A stretch of DNA of 64,000 nucleotides from Paramacrobiotus metropolitanus (taxonomy: Eukaryota > Tardigrada > Eutardigrada > Parachela > Macrobiotidae), in contig NW_026570302.1 of the NCBI RefSeq assembly GCF_019649055.1, positions 62,001 to 126,000 of the forward strand. The letters run 5' to 3'. Position numbers and translations under genes: made by a program. Each line of letters begins with the position of its first letter. Positions within the stretch are counted from its first letter, which is position 1. A model generated the notes under the pieces. That model made no database searches and was not told the origin of the DNA. It saw nothing but the letters and a program-made list of their open reading frames with translations. Shown here in pieces: positions 1 to 12,300 of the stretch.

Positions 1-2
1 AA

Positions 3-28
3 CAAATCTGGAATTTATTCCAGATTTG
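3..28. repeat. Short perfect hairpin
   Basis: Eleven-base arms (3-13 and 18-28) around a 4-base loop are exactly complementary. The element lies in otherwise featureless sequence at the window edge. No terminator role is implied in a eukaryote. Confidence 0.6.
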
Positions 29-456
29 GAAGCGTGCAAAAAACCAACTGAAAAAGGCAACACGATCGAACACGGCGGAATCGGTGCTGCCCTAAACGCC
101 CCAACGTAACCACACTATCCTGGGCGGTGGCACCGATCGCCTAGCACATGGATGCTTAGAACTGAAATACCGCACTCCAAAGCTTTTCTAAAAGAATTAT
201 TAAGTCTGGCGGTTGTTAGAGGAATGCTGCTGCTATTTTGAGAGCACTTAATGCGCGCGAGCCAAGATTTTGAAGAACACTAACGATTTTGGTTGTTCTT
301 CAACGTTTAAGTTGTCGATTATTTTACCTAAGTAGCGTTTTTCATCCCCGCCTTTTTGTTTATGAGAACAGGGCCATTGCCAAATAAATCACAGCTGATT
401 ATAATAATTACAGTAAAGTAAGTAATTAAACTAAGTACTAATTTGCCATACATCTT
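29..456. other. No gene seen
   Basis: I see no coding signal, RNA gene or clear repeat here. It is the 3' side of the minus-strand pseudogene that follows. Confidence 0.5.
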
Positions 457-1366
457 TCAAATTAGGCCAATCGTGCACTGACCGTATTCTAGCTGCCTCG
501 GTACGGCGCCGATGCCATCCACTGGAACTGGATGCTGGCGGAGATAACGGTCGCAGGCCTTCTGGAGAGCTTCCTCAGTCCAAGACATCCGGCGCCCGGT
601 TGCCGCATTGTGTAGCTCCAGACAGACGAACGTTATAGTGTCCGCTCCCGCTCGCACAAACACACGTGGAGATACATCGACACCTTGATACTCCAGGTGG
701 TCCTCCCCCGCAACGGGTGCCGGGAACGCGGGAACGGCGTAGAACGGCGTGGCACCACCGTGCACCCGCCTCCAAGGCGAACTACCCATCAGACGCTCAG
801 CACTGCCCAGACGGAACTGGCATGCCCGGCCCACGAAGACCGGTAGATGATCGACATCGCGAATCAGGCCTTCGGCAGGAACGGGGATCACGTGCTTCGT
901 GTATGTCAAACCATCCGTGCGTTCAAAAAAACTCTGTCCATCATCCAGCACGGGCAGGCAGTCAACGAACAGACTCCTTTCCACGAAGAAACAGTCCTCC
1001 GGGTTTTTATCATCCAGGCATACAGCCAGGTACACGCCCAAGTGCGCCAAGCCGCTGGCAGGACGGAAGACCAGCGGTCCACCCGGGCGCTCCCGGAGGG
1101 CTACCTGCACGACGGTATGGACGTATGGCTCCACAGTATTATAGCGGGGCCGGGAGTGATGCGGCCAGACGCGGCTGGAAGGCATCCATTCGGCCGCCAC
1201 GGTGCTGGCGTCGAAATCAACGAGGAAATCCGGACCGCGGACGTCCTGCACGTATCGATCCCAGCCACCATTGGCCACCGTCGCGCTGCACCAGCACCGT
1301 GTTGCCGTAGTTGATCTCCCGTGCACCCGACCACATCTCGCGGAAGAAGCGTGGTGCTGCGTTCAT
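457..1366 (-). pseudogene. Unknown-family gene, copy 1, frameshifted
   Basis: I do not recognise the family. The likely start is the ATG at 1366 (MNAAPRFFREMWSG...), because copy 2 at 45.93 kb begins at the matching ATG and upstream DNA is also similar. The first about 29 codons are in one frame; from about 1280 the protein continues in another frame (about 265 more residues, including WDRYVQDVRGPDFLVDFD) to the stop at 457. Copy 2 reads CGCGAGGTGGCC where this copy reads CGCGACGGTGGCC, so one extra base explains the break. The segment 'VLVQRE..GGWDRYVQDVRGPDFLVDFD..AEWMPSSRVWPH' has the strand-rich pattern of a Tudor/Agenet-like barrel, but that is only an impression. The long intact downstream frame means the damage is recent or is a sequencing error. 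Confidence 0.5.
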
Positions 1367-2284
1367 GGTGCTTACCAACATATACGCGACATCAGGAACG
1401 TGCAATGATCTATAGCAGCTGATAGCATGCTGACAGTGAGTAAGTACTGTACGACTTACTCGATGCGATGCAGCTGTGCAAAATCAGCAGAATTTCTAGA
1501 AAAAAATAAAAGTTTTACATGCAGCGATCTTACACCGGTACGGTATGGGGATCTACACTATAAGCAAAATGACAGCTTCACTCTTCAGTCTTTACGAAAA
1601 CAACCAGCTGTCAGACTAAAATTCACAAAGTCTTTGTGACTTTGTGAATTTTAGTCTTTTTTTGGATGACAAAGTTTCCAGTTTCTGATCACCGCCAATC
1701 GCGATTAAACAGACTGTGCACCGGCCTATTCGCAGTGCGCACCATTTGCGATTACGGCGACCGCCCCGAGCTGTGTGCTGCTTATGCGTACCCGTATCGT
1801 TCCTTTTGCGATTTTGTTCGTTCGGTTACAAATTTTTTTCCAAGTAATTTTCATATCGACTGTCGACTCGTTTATAATTTTTACAGTCGTTTAACTTTTA
1901 AGGTTTATAGTTTTGGTTTTAGTCGTAAATATTTTCGTTATGTGAATACTTTCTGATTAGTTTATTATTAACCTGGAAGTGTGGAACTTGGGAACGTGCT
2001 CCTTTTCTGTAAGGAGTTTGATGGATGTTGTTAAAATAAATCGCTGATTGTGAAACGGCATAAACGCATTTAGTGGTAGAAATAGTGTGCTTCATTCCCC
2101 GTACCCTGTGGTTAGATCTGCATAGCCAAAACAGGGAACTGACTGAGAGCGCACTGTTCCTCTCGGGATTATTTCGACTTCAAGCAGACATATCCCTTGT
2201 CCTTGTGTGTCACAGTGTGTGTAATTCCCTTTGCTCTTTGGTGTCTGATGTTGATTTCATCGATTCGCAGAGTATCCCAGCTGT
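1367..2284. other. Intergenic region and mitofusin 5' side
   Basis: The first about 130 bases are similar to DNA upstream of the unknown-family copy at 45.9-46.1 kb. A hairpin lies at 1613-1657. The part nearest 2284 should hold the mitofusin promoter and 5' UTR; 'ttcgcag' ending at 2270 looks like a 3' splice site and could end a 5' UTR intron. A 96-codon frame at 1666-1956 has no recognisable content. Confidence 0.4.
1613..1657. repeat. Perfect 18-bp-arm hairpin
   Basis: Arms at 1613-1630 and 1640-1657 are perfectly complementary, with a 9-base loop at 1631-1639 that itself repeats 'ctttgtga' from the arm. This could be a tiny inverted-repeat element or the footprint of a template-switch event. 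Confidence 0.85.
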
Positions 2285-5200
2285 ATGAACGGTCAGAAGA
2301 AGACCATGTCGGCGTACATCCACCGCTCCCAGTCGCACATGGACTCCCCCACCGCCAAGTACTCCGATACGGCGGACGATGACGAAATGGCCGTGTTTGA
2401 TGGTGAAGGGCGCATCGGCGACCAGAACGGCTTGGGCAAGGTGTCCAATCCGCTGAAAATCTTCCGTGCGGCGAAGAAGAAGATTGGGGATATTTTTAAA
2501 GAGCTGGATGATCATATGAAGCAGAGCAGTGCCTTTTTTAACAGTAAGGTGGAGTTCTAGAAAAGTGTTGCGAAATCGAAAGTACTCCAAATTTAAAAAT
2601 GGATATAAGGATATTATTTAAATTTATATAATTATATGTTCCGTTTTTTAAATGCTCAGTTGAAACTGGTATTGGCAAACTAAAAAATTCGGATTAAAAT
2701 TTATTTTAAGGAATTAAAAATGGTGGTGTGATTCCCGATGATGTGGCCGTGACGAATGATGTGGATGAAAATTGTGAGAAAATCAGAGGAATTCTCGATG
2801 TGGTTTCCCGTGATCACATGAAAGTCGTCTTTTTCGGCAGGTAATTGAATTCAGATATTTCCTAAGAAGGTGGATTCTGGGTGTGCTATGATTAGAGATA
2901 TTTTATGTATTTTCTAGATTTTTTTCTTTGCCTGTTACGGTTTCTCGAATTATTTTGTCATTTTTCCAACAGTTTTTCGGTTGATTTAGGACGAGTAATG
3001 GAAAGTCTTCGGTGATCAATGCCATGTTACGGGACAGAATTTTACCCACCGGAATCGGCCACACGACGAACTGTTTTATCCAGGTGGAAGGTATTGACGG
3101 TGAAGAACCGTACGCTTTAGTGGAAGGATCGAATCAGCGCTATAACGTCACGGTAAGTTGCTTTAAAATAGACAAAACTCAAGAAATATGTAAAAATTTT
3201 CTTTTGACTGCGCTAGTCATGATGTTCTTCCGTTGTTATTCATATTGTATACATGATATTTTGTGCAAATAATATTTTAATGTGTAACAAAATAGTTTTA
3301 TTGTGAACAATTCGTTGATCTTAAATAAAATTATTTTCTTAGCTTAATTTCTTACACACTTTTCTTTTATATATTTTAAGAATTTATTGATAAAAATTGT
3401 TATTTCCGTTTACGATGAAGAATCGAACGTTTTTCATGAACCTGGTAATGAAGAAGCATTAAACATTGTGTTGTTGTTTTGGGTTGTACGAAGTTTTGTT
3501 TAGTAAGTTTTGTTTCCTGCTTTTGTTGTTTTGATTTTTAATTTCATTTGATTGTTTAGTATTAATGTACTTAACAATGATTTTGTGTTTTGCATGTTAT
3601 TTTTGCTTGGTTTTGTCAAAGAATTTTGTTGGAGATTGATTAATTTTTTATCGGAATGGTTTGCCTGATTTTTTTTTCTTGATTTTTGCAGTCGATAAAA
3701 AGTCTGTCGCATGCCTTGAGCGCCGAGCATCTCAGCGAGCAGACGCTGGTGAAGCTGATGTGGCCGAAGAGCAAGTGCTACCTCCTGCAAGAGGACGTCG
3801 TGCTGGTGGACAGTCCGGGCATCGACGTTACCGCCAACACCGACAGCTGGATCGACAAGTACTGCACGGACGCCGACGTCTTCGTGCTCGTCGCCAACGC
3901 CGAGTCCACGCTCATGCAGACGGAGAAGAACTTCTTCCACAAAGTCAGCACCAAACTCTCCCAGCCCCACGTCTTTATCCTCAATAATCGCTGGGATGCG
4001 TCGGCCAACGAGCCGGAAACGATGGACGATGTAAGTGCTTAGTTTAGTAATTTTCGAGAGGCGAATTTTCCATGTAATGAATTTTTTTAAAATTGACAGT
4101 AATAATATTCAGCACCTCATGTCCCCCGCTCTCATTCATCTGATGATTGAGGGACCTTTTACCTGGTGCAAGATTATGTTACTCCGAATTCTGCTCATTG
4201 ACTTTCTGCGCGAGAATTTCCGTGCAATGAATTCACACAGCTGTGTTAAAATCAACAATTATTTTTGCTTGGAATTATCAGACATCTATACTTATTTATT
4301 TGTTATTTATTTATTTATTGGCACAACTGCGTTAACCAGCAAGAAATAAAAGAATTATTACGGTATGGTTTTTGTTTAGTTTCCGCTGTGCAACTCTTCT
4401 CATGAATTTTATGAATCATTTGAATTATTGGAAATATTGTTAGTAGTTTTGAAAACTTCTTATGTATTTTGATTGTTTTCGATTGCTCTCCCGTATTCCT
4501 AAATTTAATGGAGTAAATTATCGATTTTTTTGCTGTCAAAATTATTTTACATATTTTTGAGTAGCTTTTATGTATCAGACTATCACATTTGCCGTATTGC
4601 TTTTCTTTGATCCTTTAGATTTGCATTTTTGTGAAAATAAGTAAAATAGCAAGTTGTTATTGTAAAAGTGAAATAAGCAATTAATGTGATTAAACTAAAT
4701 TAAATTCAAGTAAATTTAAGTGATTAATTTTTGTTGTTTGTTGTAGGTGCGGAAGCAGCATTTAAGCCGCAATCTAGAGTTCCTAACCGAAGAATTGAAG
4801 GGTATCTCCAAACAGCAGGCCATTGAGCGCGTGTATTTCGTCTCCGCCAAAGAAGTCCTGACCACCGCCATGAAGAAGCAGAAGAACGAGGAAGTCAATA
4901 CGGCGAATTTCGCGGACGGTTATTTAATGCGGATGCATGATTTTGAGACGTTCGAACGAAAATTCCAACAGTGTATTTCGAAATCCGCTGTCCGCACCAA
5001 ATTCGAACAGCACACGGTGCAGGGCCGGAAGATCGCTCGTGTTATCCGCTCACAACTGGAATTGGTGTATGATCGCGCTAACTCAAGAAGGTACGTCGAA
5101 TTTGTTGCATATTTGTGTTTTTTGTTGTTTTTTTCAAATTTATTACTACTTGAATATTTAATTTTTAATTATTGGGTTAAAGTTTATGCATTGACGTGTG

Positions 5201-8181
5201 ATCCAGTTAATAATAGGTGTATTTATTGCATTTCCGATGAATTTTATGTTTAACTTTTTTTGACTATGTAAAATAAATAATTTAACAGATCATAAATAAA
5301 ATAAATCATTACTGCTATTTTATTGTTATTTTTTGATTTATTAATTTATTTACTGTAGAGCGAGTCGTGAAGAAGAGCGTCTGCGGCAGGAAGCAGTCTT
5401 CCAGATGAAGACGACGCATTACGAGGCATTAATCGTCGAATTCAAGGAAAAGATCGATTTACTCTCCCGAAAAGCTGGACAGGAGGTGTGTTGCAAACTT
5501 GCACCAAATTGTTTTTCGAACAGTGTACCTTTAATCCTTTTGCGGATTTGTGCATAATATTTTGCAAATTGTTATCAGGTTATTGCGGGATTCCGAGAGG
5601 AACTGGGCAAACTTCCAACGACCGTGAATTCGTATTCACGAAACTGGCCGTTGACGAACGAACAAATGGAAATCTACAAAGCTGTACGCAGTTTTTATAA
5701 GCAATTTTTAATCAGTTATCTGTATCAAAATTTGTTAAATGTTTCTTCCAGAATCACTGAAGCAATTTTTTCGAGTAATTATTTTCATTTAGTTATCGAA
5801 TGTTTCTTCAGAAAATCAGTGGACCAGTTTTTGAACAATTATTTTTATTATATCTGTTGAACGTTTATTCAGAAAATCATTGTTTTAAAAATTATTCAAC
5901 AAGTTAGCATTAGAACTATTCAGGAAATCATTCTCGTGTTTTGAAAATGATGAAGAATCATGGTCGTTTGCGTATGTTAAAGTTGCTGTTTACTTTTGCG
6001 CAAAAGTTAAACTGCCGTTTATGTAAATTTATGCAGTTTTTCTCTAATTTTGCTGTTGTTTTTTATTATTTATTATTTAGTGTCTAATTATTGTGTATTT
6101 TAATTTGCATTTATTTTTCGTTCGTTCAGGGTCTGTACGAGACGTTCGAGCGGAATCTGCTGCGCAACTTCGAAGCGCGCTGCTCCGTCCCGGTGAATAA
6201 TGCCGTTGATCTCCTGCATCGGGAAATGCTGAGTATGAATCTATTACCAACATGCTGCAGTTATCATTACTTTTACACAGTTTTGTGTTAGACCGTCTCG
6301 GCGCCCTCCTCCCCGACCAGTCGCGCGACGTCCTCCTAGCCCCCCTCCACCGGCGCCACCGCTTCAATCTGCGCGTCCACTTCGGCATCCCCGAGATGTG
6401 TGTCGGCTTCCACGAAGATCTGACCTTCCGTTTCTCCTTAGGCTGGGACCGGCTAGCGCGCCTGGTACTCAACCGGAATGAAGTTCGTAAACTGACATTT
6501 TTCGGCTTCTTACCAGCGGTAAATTTTGAACAGTGTGCTGTGATGGGGTGGTGGTGGGAACTTTTGGGAAGAATTTTTCATTTAAACGGTGCGAGGATTT
6601 TGATTATTTTTATTTTTTTTGCAGCGTCAGATCGAGCCGCCGCCCGTCCCGGCGGGCTATCCCAAATCGGCGGAGGTCGGGACGACGGTGCGCGATGTGG
6701 TCATGCCCAAGTCGGCGCCGGCCGCGCTGCCCACCCAGCCGACGGAGCGCAATCTGGATTTGGTGGAAATCGCGGCGATTTTATCCAAGTGCGGAGTGGG
6801 CACCGGCGCCGTTGTCTTCATGGTAAGCTACGTGGTTGAGTGTTGACGTTTTACGAATACTGGATATGCTGCGATGGGTTTCGATATTTGTAATACTACT
6901 ACTACTAGTAACTACTACTGGTAACTGTAATACTACTAGTAAATTACTATCAGATTCAATTATTTTTAATACATTTTTAAATTGTGCGAAATGCCGTTAG
7001 AGTTGGCGAATTTCGCTTCTGCACAAATGGTGTTGGTAACTGCTTGCTACGCCGGAAGTAAGTTTTTCAGCATAATGATTGTATTACTTTAATAATTTAA
7101 TATTTATTGGAAACATTCATTGTGGGTAACTGTCTGAATAATGTAATAATAGTACATACTTTGGTCGCAGTTTTGTTATTAAAATAAATCAGTTAATTCG
7201 TGATTGCGTTAACTAATTTCGTGCTTGATTTTTAAGGTATGGCGCAGTATTGGTTGGCGTGTCATCGCCGGGGCCGCGGCCACGTACGGTTTGCTTTACG
7301 GCGCCGAGCGACTAGCCTGGCATTTCCGCACCCGTCGGCGTGTGTTCAAACAGCAGTTCATCGATTTCGTCAAGCCACAACTGGCCAGTTTAATCCATCC
7401 GACGGCCAACAGTACGACGTGCCAAGTTCAGGAGTAAGTTTTGTCGCATAAATAAATTTAATTAAATTAAAACTAATTGATTTAGAAATTACATTTATTT
7501 AAAATGAAATTAATCAGTTGGTCTGTTTTTCATCGGAAGTAACGGAGGATTTTTGTGGATAATGTTGCAGGGAATTGACGTATAACTATCAGGAATTATT
7601 GCGGATGGTCAACGAATCCACGATGGAGTTGTCGGAGCGCATCGCCGCGCTGCGGAAGGAAGTGCGCTCACTGGATGACGTCACTTCGCAGGCGGATAGT
7701 CTCAAGTGCGTTCGTTATCAGCGCCATCTGCATAATAAATTTTTTTCTTGCTAAATTTAGCTGAATTTTTTTACATGTAGACTAAATTTTGCTGAATTTT
7801 TTGAAATGTGGATTTAAATTGATGCTTCAGATAGGTTTAAATTTGATTCCATACAAATGTACCCACGCGGATTTAAACTAATTAAAATGATTAAATTTAT
7901 GAGTTCTGATTTTTATATATCCTAGATTTTCTGATTTGTATGTATTTTTATGGATTATTTAAAAATATTTGCTGTTTGAATTGAAATTGAATTCAACATT
8001 TTATTCGTTTCATCGAGTAGGTACCGAACAAAAACATGGTTGCAAATTTTTCTGTTGCAGACGAACATCGGCGGATGTGGAGATGAAGCTGCAGAATTTC
8101 CTGGACAGTTTCATCGCGCCGCAGCAGTTACAGTCCGGCGAAGATCTGACCCGTCCCAACGAAGAGTTCTGGGCCACCTAA
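2285..8181 (+). CDS. Marf: Mitofusin (outer mitochondrial membrane fusion GTPase)
   Basis: Mitofusins are dynamin-family GTPases anchored in the outer mitochondrial membrane that tether and fuse mitochondria. I read 13 exons: 2285-2543, 2711-2840, 2990-3152, 3692-4030, 4747-5090, 5359-5485, 5579-5683, 6130-6232, 6292-6518, 6625-6822, 7237-7433, 7571-7705, 8061-8181. Every junction is GT-AG and all phases agree, giving about 815 residues, near the usual 740-810. The P-loop GRTSNGKSS lies at about 129-137, the G3 motif DSPG at about 224-227 and the G4-region NNRWD near 280. The C-terminal half has the FSLGW segment, a paired hydrophobic anchor near 640-690 and a heptad-rich HR2 tail. The start ATG lies at the head of the only frame joined to exon 2. 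An in-frame ATG eight codons on is an alternative. No damage is seen. Confidence 0.95.
5690..5960. repeat. Degenerate intronic tandem repeat
   Basis: Intron 7 of mitofusin holds about four diverged copies of a roughly 60-70 bp unit containing 'cagaaaatcA' and 'gaacaattattttt'. It is one of several intron-borne tandem repeats in this block. Confidence 0.5.
6889..6952. repeat. TACTAC/TAGTAA-rich simple repeat in mitofusin intron
   Basis: Interrupted triplet array of 'act' with 'agta' variants inside the mitofusin intron at 6823-7236. Confidence 0.6.
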
Positions 8182-9331
8182 GACGCTTGTGTGTGTATTG
8201 CTCGCGAGCATTGTTTGATTTCTTCGAACACCCGACTGCATGTATTTATTTCCTGCTGCGTTTGTACCTGAGGTGGTTCCTCACTAGTTTGCAAAACGGT
8301 TGGGAAGAGTTTGTTGATATAAACGTTCGACTGTAGTTGGGGTGATTTTTAATGTGTTTTTCCTTATACTGTGTTTTTTTTGCCGAATTTTTCTCGGCTG
8401 TTTAAAATGTGTGGTTTGGTTAGTTGTGTTAGGAAGTTGCTGTGTTTTTGCCTTTGGAGAATTAAAGGTTATTTATGCAGTTAAGAAATGCTCATTCGGA
8501 AAATAAGAAACTTTACAGACGGCTTGAAAAGCGCTCTTGTAGAAAAAGAATTATTTTTGATATCTTTATTGTATTATTTTTGTCATAATTATTTTAAATT
8601 TGATTTTTTGTATTTATCGATTATTTCATTTTTTTATGTTTATTATTAATTTGTTATCATTATTTTACGTATTTATTTTTGTTTCCTTTCAATTTTGTAC
8701 CGCGTTTTAAAATCTAGCGCAAAGCAACTAAAAGTTGAAAGTAAAATTTTCGTTTTCAAATTTTATAAATTCAAAATCCTAATAAGTATTTATTATTAAC
8801 TCATTATGGTTTATAATTTATACCGTAAAGAGTAATGACAAGAATGCGGTTATGATGTCAGATCAATGGAGAATTTTTAGCCGACACACACATGACTGCA
8901 ATTTACACCGGAAGCGCGGCATACCAATTCCACTAGGCAGTGTATTTCCGTCACAATTGGAATTTATTATCGTATGCATTTGTGATCGCGCGCAGTTTAT
9001 GGAAATGGTATTGGTATCGTTTTCTTTTCCTCGCAGTGTCATGTTTTCCAGATTGCTCAGTGCTCACTGCAGAAAATTTGCTTCTCCAGAGGAAAAATTT
9101 CGCACAACTGCTTTCCTCTTTACGTTTTTTGTCTGATGCAGCTGGTCTGTGTCTTCCACGTTTTTTAATACGGCAAAACAGCGAACTCTCATGGTGGCCA
9201 GTGTGCCCTGCAGAACCGCGTAAAACAACCAGCTGCAATTTAGTTTTCCAGGTTTCAGCTGTTGTGGTTTCTCAGCCTGTTTTCAGTGTCCCATTTTGTC
9301 CCATACTTTCCCCCCACATTCTCCACAGATC
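8182..9331. other. Mitofusin 3' UTR and UBE2Z upstream region
   Basis: No gene is seen. A near-canonical poly(A) signal ATTAAA near 8460-8465 could end the mitofusin mRNA about 280 bases after the stop. The segment just upstream of 9332 is CT-rich. Open frames between 8852 and 9300 look random. Confidence 0.4.
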
Positions 9332-12300
9332 ATGGCCGACGGCAATGAAAATGAAGTGGAGATGCTATCCGATGATTCGGAGGAGTACGACACGGCGCAG
9401 GAGTACTCGGATGAATATTTCCCCTTCGACAACGACGACGCAGCAGCCAGTGCAGCTGGTCCGCCAGGCATTCCGTCGTTCATCTCCCCCTACGCCAATC
9501 CCGCCCAGGCCCCCGCACCGGCCCCCCAGAACGGCGCCGTCCTGCCGCCGTCCGCCAATATCGTCAACTGGACCGGGTACAGTTATTCGCATCTGCACTC
9601 GGGCGGACCTGCGTACCAAGGTAGAAAATAGTGGCTAAAAAAATAAAGTAGTGCCAGTTGTACCACGGCGCATTGGCGTTTCCCCTGTACAGCGATTGGC
9701 TGTAGCATGGTGTAGTACCGGTGTGTGACAGTATGCGATGGGTTTACCGTTAAATACGGCGTTACTTGTTATGTTTATGTCTGTCTGTGTACATTTGTGG
9801 TAGCCAGTACAGGGATTGAGTACGGGGAAGTTCAGTTTTTTCTGGTTTTTCATAGCAAATCTGGCCAGCCAACTGCAGCAATCCGCCGCCGCGTTGCAAG
9901 CGTCTGCCGCCGCCATGGGCATGCAGGTAGGAGCGGGGGCGCAGCATCTGCCGCCGCCGCCCGCTGTCGGCGCCCCTCCGGGGCCCGGCTCCCCGGCCAA
10001 CCCCTTCATGAGCGAGATGCGCATGCACAACTCGTGGGATCCGCTGCATTCCGCGGAATGGGACCGCAATGCGCCGAGCGATCTCTGTCTGGGCCGTATC
10101 GCGCGCGATCTGCACAGTTTATTCACCGATCCGATTCCGGTAAGGTTTTTCTGCATTTTATTCCTTATTTTTTGTAATAAAGCTTCCAGCCCCTTTTTTT
10201 ATAAAATAATGCGCACACTGCAAGAATGATTTGATTCTATCGATTTATAATGATTTTTGACAGAATATACTGATTTTATTCTGTTTATTTTATTGAACAA
10301 ATTTGATTTTCCAAATTTGGACCGACACATAATAGTACGTCATCAATAATGGGCTGTACTACACGTGTGGATTTTTCAAAAATCGTTCATAGTTTAAATT
10401 TTTATTGACAGTGTCTGTTTAACATCGGGAACATTTTTTATGATTTTTGAGGGAATTTTTGCTGATTTTTTCACGAGTTTTTCTGCATTTCTTCATGTTG
10501 TTGTAGGGCGTCGTTGTGCATGCCTTTGAAAGCAATGTGACGAAGATGTTGGCCTTGATTACGGGACCAGTGGGAACTCCGTACGAAGGCGAGGAAATTG
10601 CGCACGGGATACCGAAATATCGGAAAATTTAAAACGGAGTTTTCGGTGTTTTTAGGTGGGTTTTTCGAGTTCTTCCTGCGCTGTCCGCCGGATTATCCCA
10701 TCACTCATCCACGGGTGCGTTTGCTCACAACCGGCGGCGATACGGTGCGCTTCAATCCGAATCTCTATGCGAACGGCAAGGTCTGCTTGAGTCTCTTGGG
10801 GTACGTACGAAAAAATTAAAATCAAATTTATTACAATAAAATACTGTAATATTTGGACAATAATGTGTTGAAATACGGCATTAATTAATGATTAAAGGAA
10901 ATGTTATTAAATAGAATCATTGCGGAATAATATTGATAAGTAAAACGTTAGTTTATTTTCAGCGACTTTCATTACGGGAATGGATGTTATTTAGTTAAGA
11001 AAAGCCACAAAAATTACAAATAATTGTGGACGAAGTGAAGAAATTAATATACATGTAATTTTGGCTAATGTTGTGAAAAATGTATCGGTTTTTTTTCTGC
11101 AGAACTTGGAGCGGACCAGCGTGGAGTCCCGCATTGAATATCTCCAGTTTGCTTCTCTCAATCCAGAGTCTCATGGGGTAAATTGAAAATACTGATACTT
11201 ATTTTCCACACCACCATATTCACTGCGATGCAAAATATCCAGAAGCGAATTTTCTCGTCAAAATATATTCGAATAAAGATCGCTTGTGGATATTTTGAAT
11301 ATCCAGAAGCGGTCTTTATTCGATTATATTTATGACGTGAAAATTTATTGCTCTAGCTGATTACTGATAGGTTGTCTATGATTGTGCTTCCATCGATGAT
11401 TTTCCTCTGGTAGTTTTTTGTTCTCCCGACTAAAGTGCTGCTTGTTCTTTAGGGAATTTCCCTATCGTAATGAACCGGGATTCGAAAAGTCTCCGGAGAA
11501 CAGCCCGGAAGTGGTGCGCTACAATATCGCCATCAAACATGAGACGATCCGCGTGGCGGTAAGATTTACGCATTTTTCTTCCGTTTCCATAATTTTATTA
11601 AGTTTTTTTTGTACGTTATTTGAAACTGTTCGTCTACGAATTAAAATTGATATTTGGAACGTAAATAATATTTTACTAATTCATGTTGATGATTTTTTAA
11701 AAGAAAATGTTAAAAAAATGTTTGACAGAAGAGAAACATCTGCAAAATATTTTTGCCTGTGGCTATGATTCGTATGCATATGAAGCGTTAAAATCAGTTG
11801 GATATAGTCGACGCTAAGTCGTGTCAAGTGTAAACTCAGAAATAAATAAGTTAGACTGATTAATGTTATTTTTTTCCTTCATTTAATACAGGTAATCGAG
11901 ATGGTTGAGCTGGCGCTGAAGTCGGTGCAGCCGATGGCGGTGGGAGCCGGCGATGAGTTCAGCAAGATGCCGGAGATGTTCCGCAAGCGCATTCTCACGG
12001 AATTCCTCCGGATCTATCCCAATTATCTGCGTATTATCGACGAACAGATGAAGAACACGTCGGCGGCACGCCACGGCGGCGGTATCGCGGTAAGGATTAA
12101 CAGAATGCACTTAGGCGATCGCTTTATGTTATATGGTGTTTCCTACTTATTTTGTCATTCGCTGATAAATTGGTCTGGATTAATCATTTTAATGTTGTTG
12201 TCGAAAATATGTTGCAGTGCTGACAATTATTTCTTCCTAATTATTTCTTCGTTTTTAATCCCTAATCCTTAGCACTGTTTTAATTACTTACTTAATATTA

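Noticed and set aside
666-1310. 214-codon plus-strand frame
   Set aside because: It is the shadow of the minus-strand unknown-family gene; only the minus frame has a paralogue in the window.
1666-1956. 96-codon plus frame upstream of mitofusin
   Set aside because: No recognisable content, and no splice phase joins it to mitofusin exon 1.
9365-10115. Minus-strand frames (84, 173 and 117 codons) opposite UBE2Z exons 1-2
   Set aside because: Shadows caused by GC-rich low-complexity exons; the plus frame carries the E2 protein.
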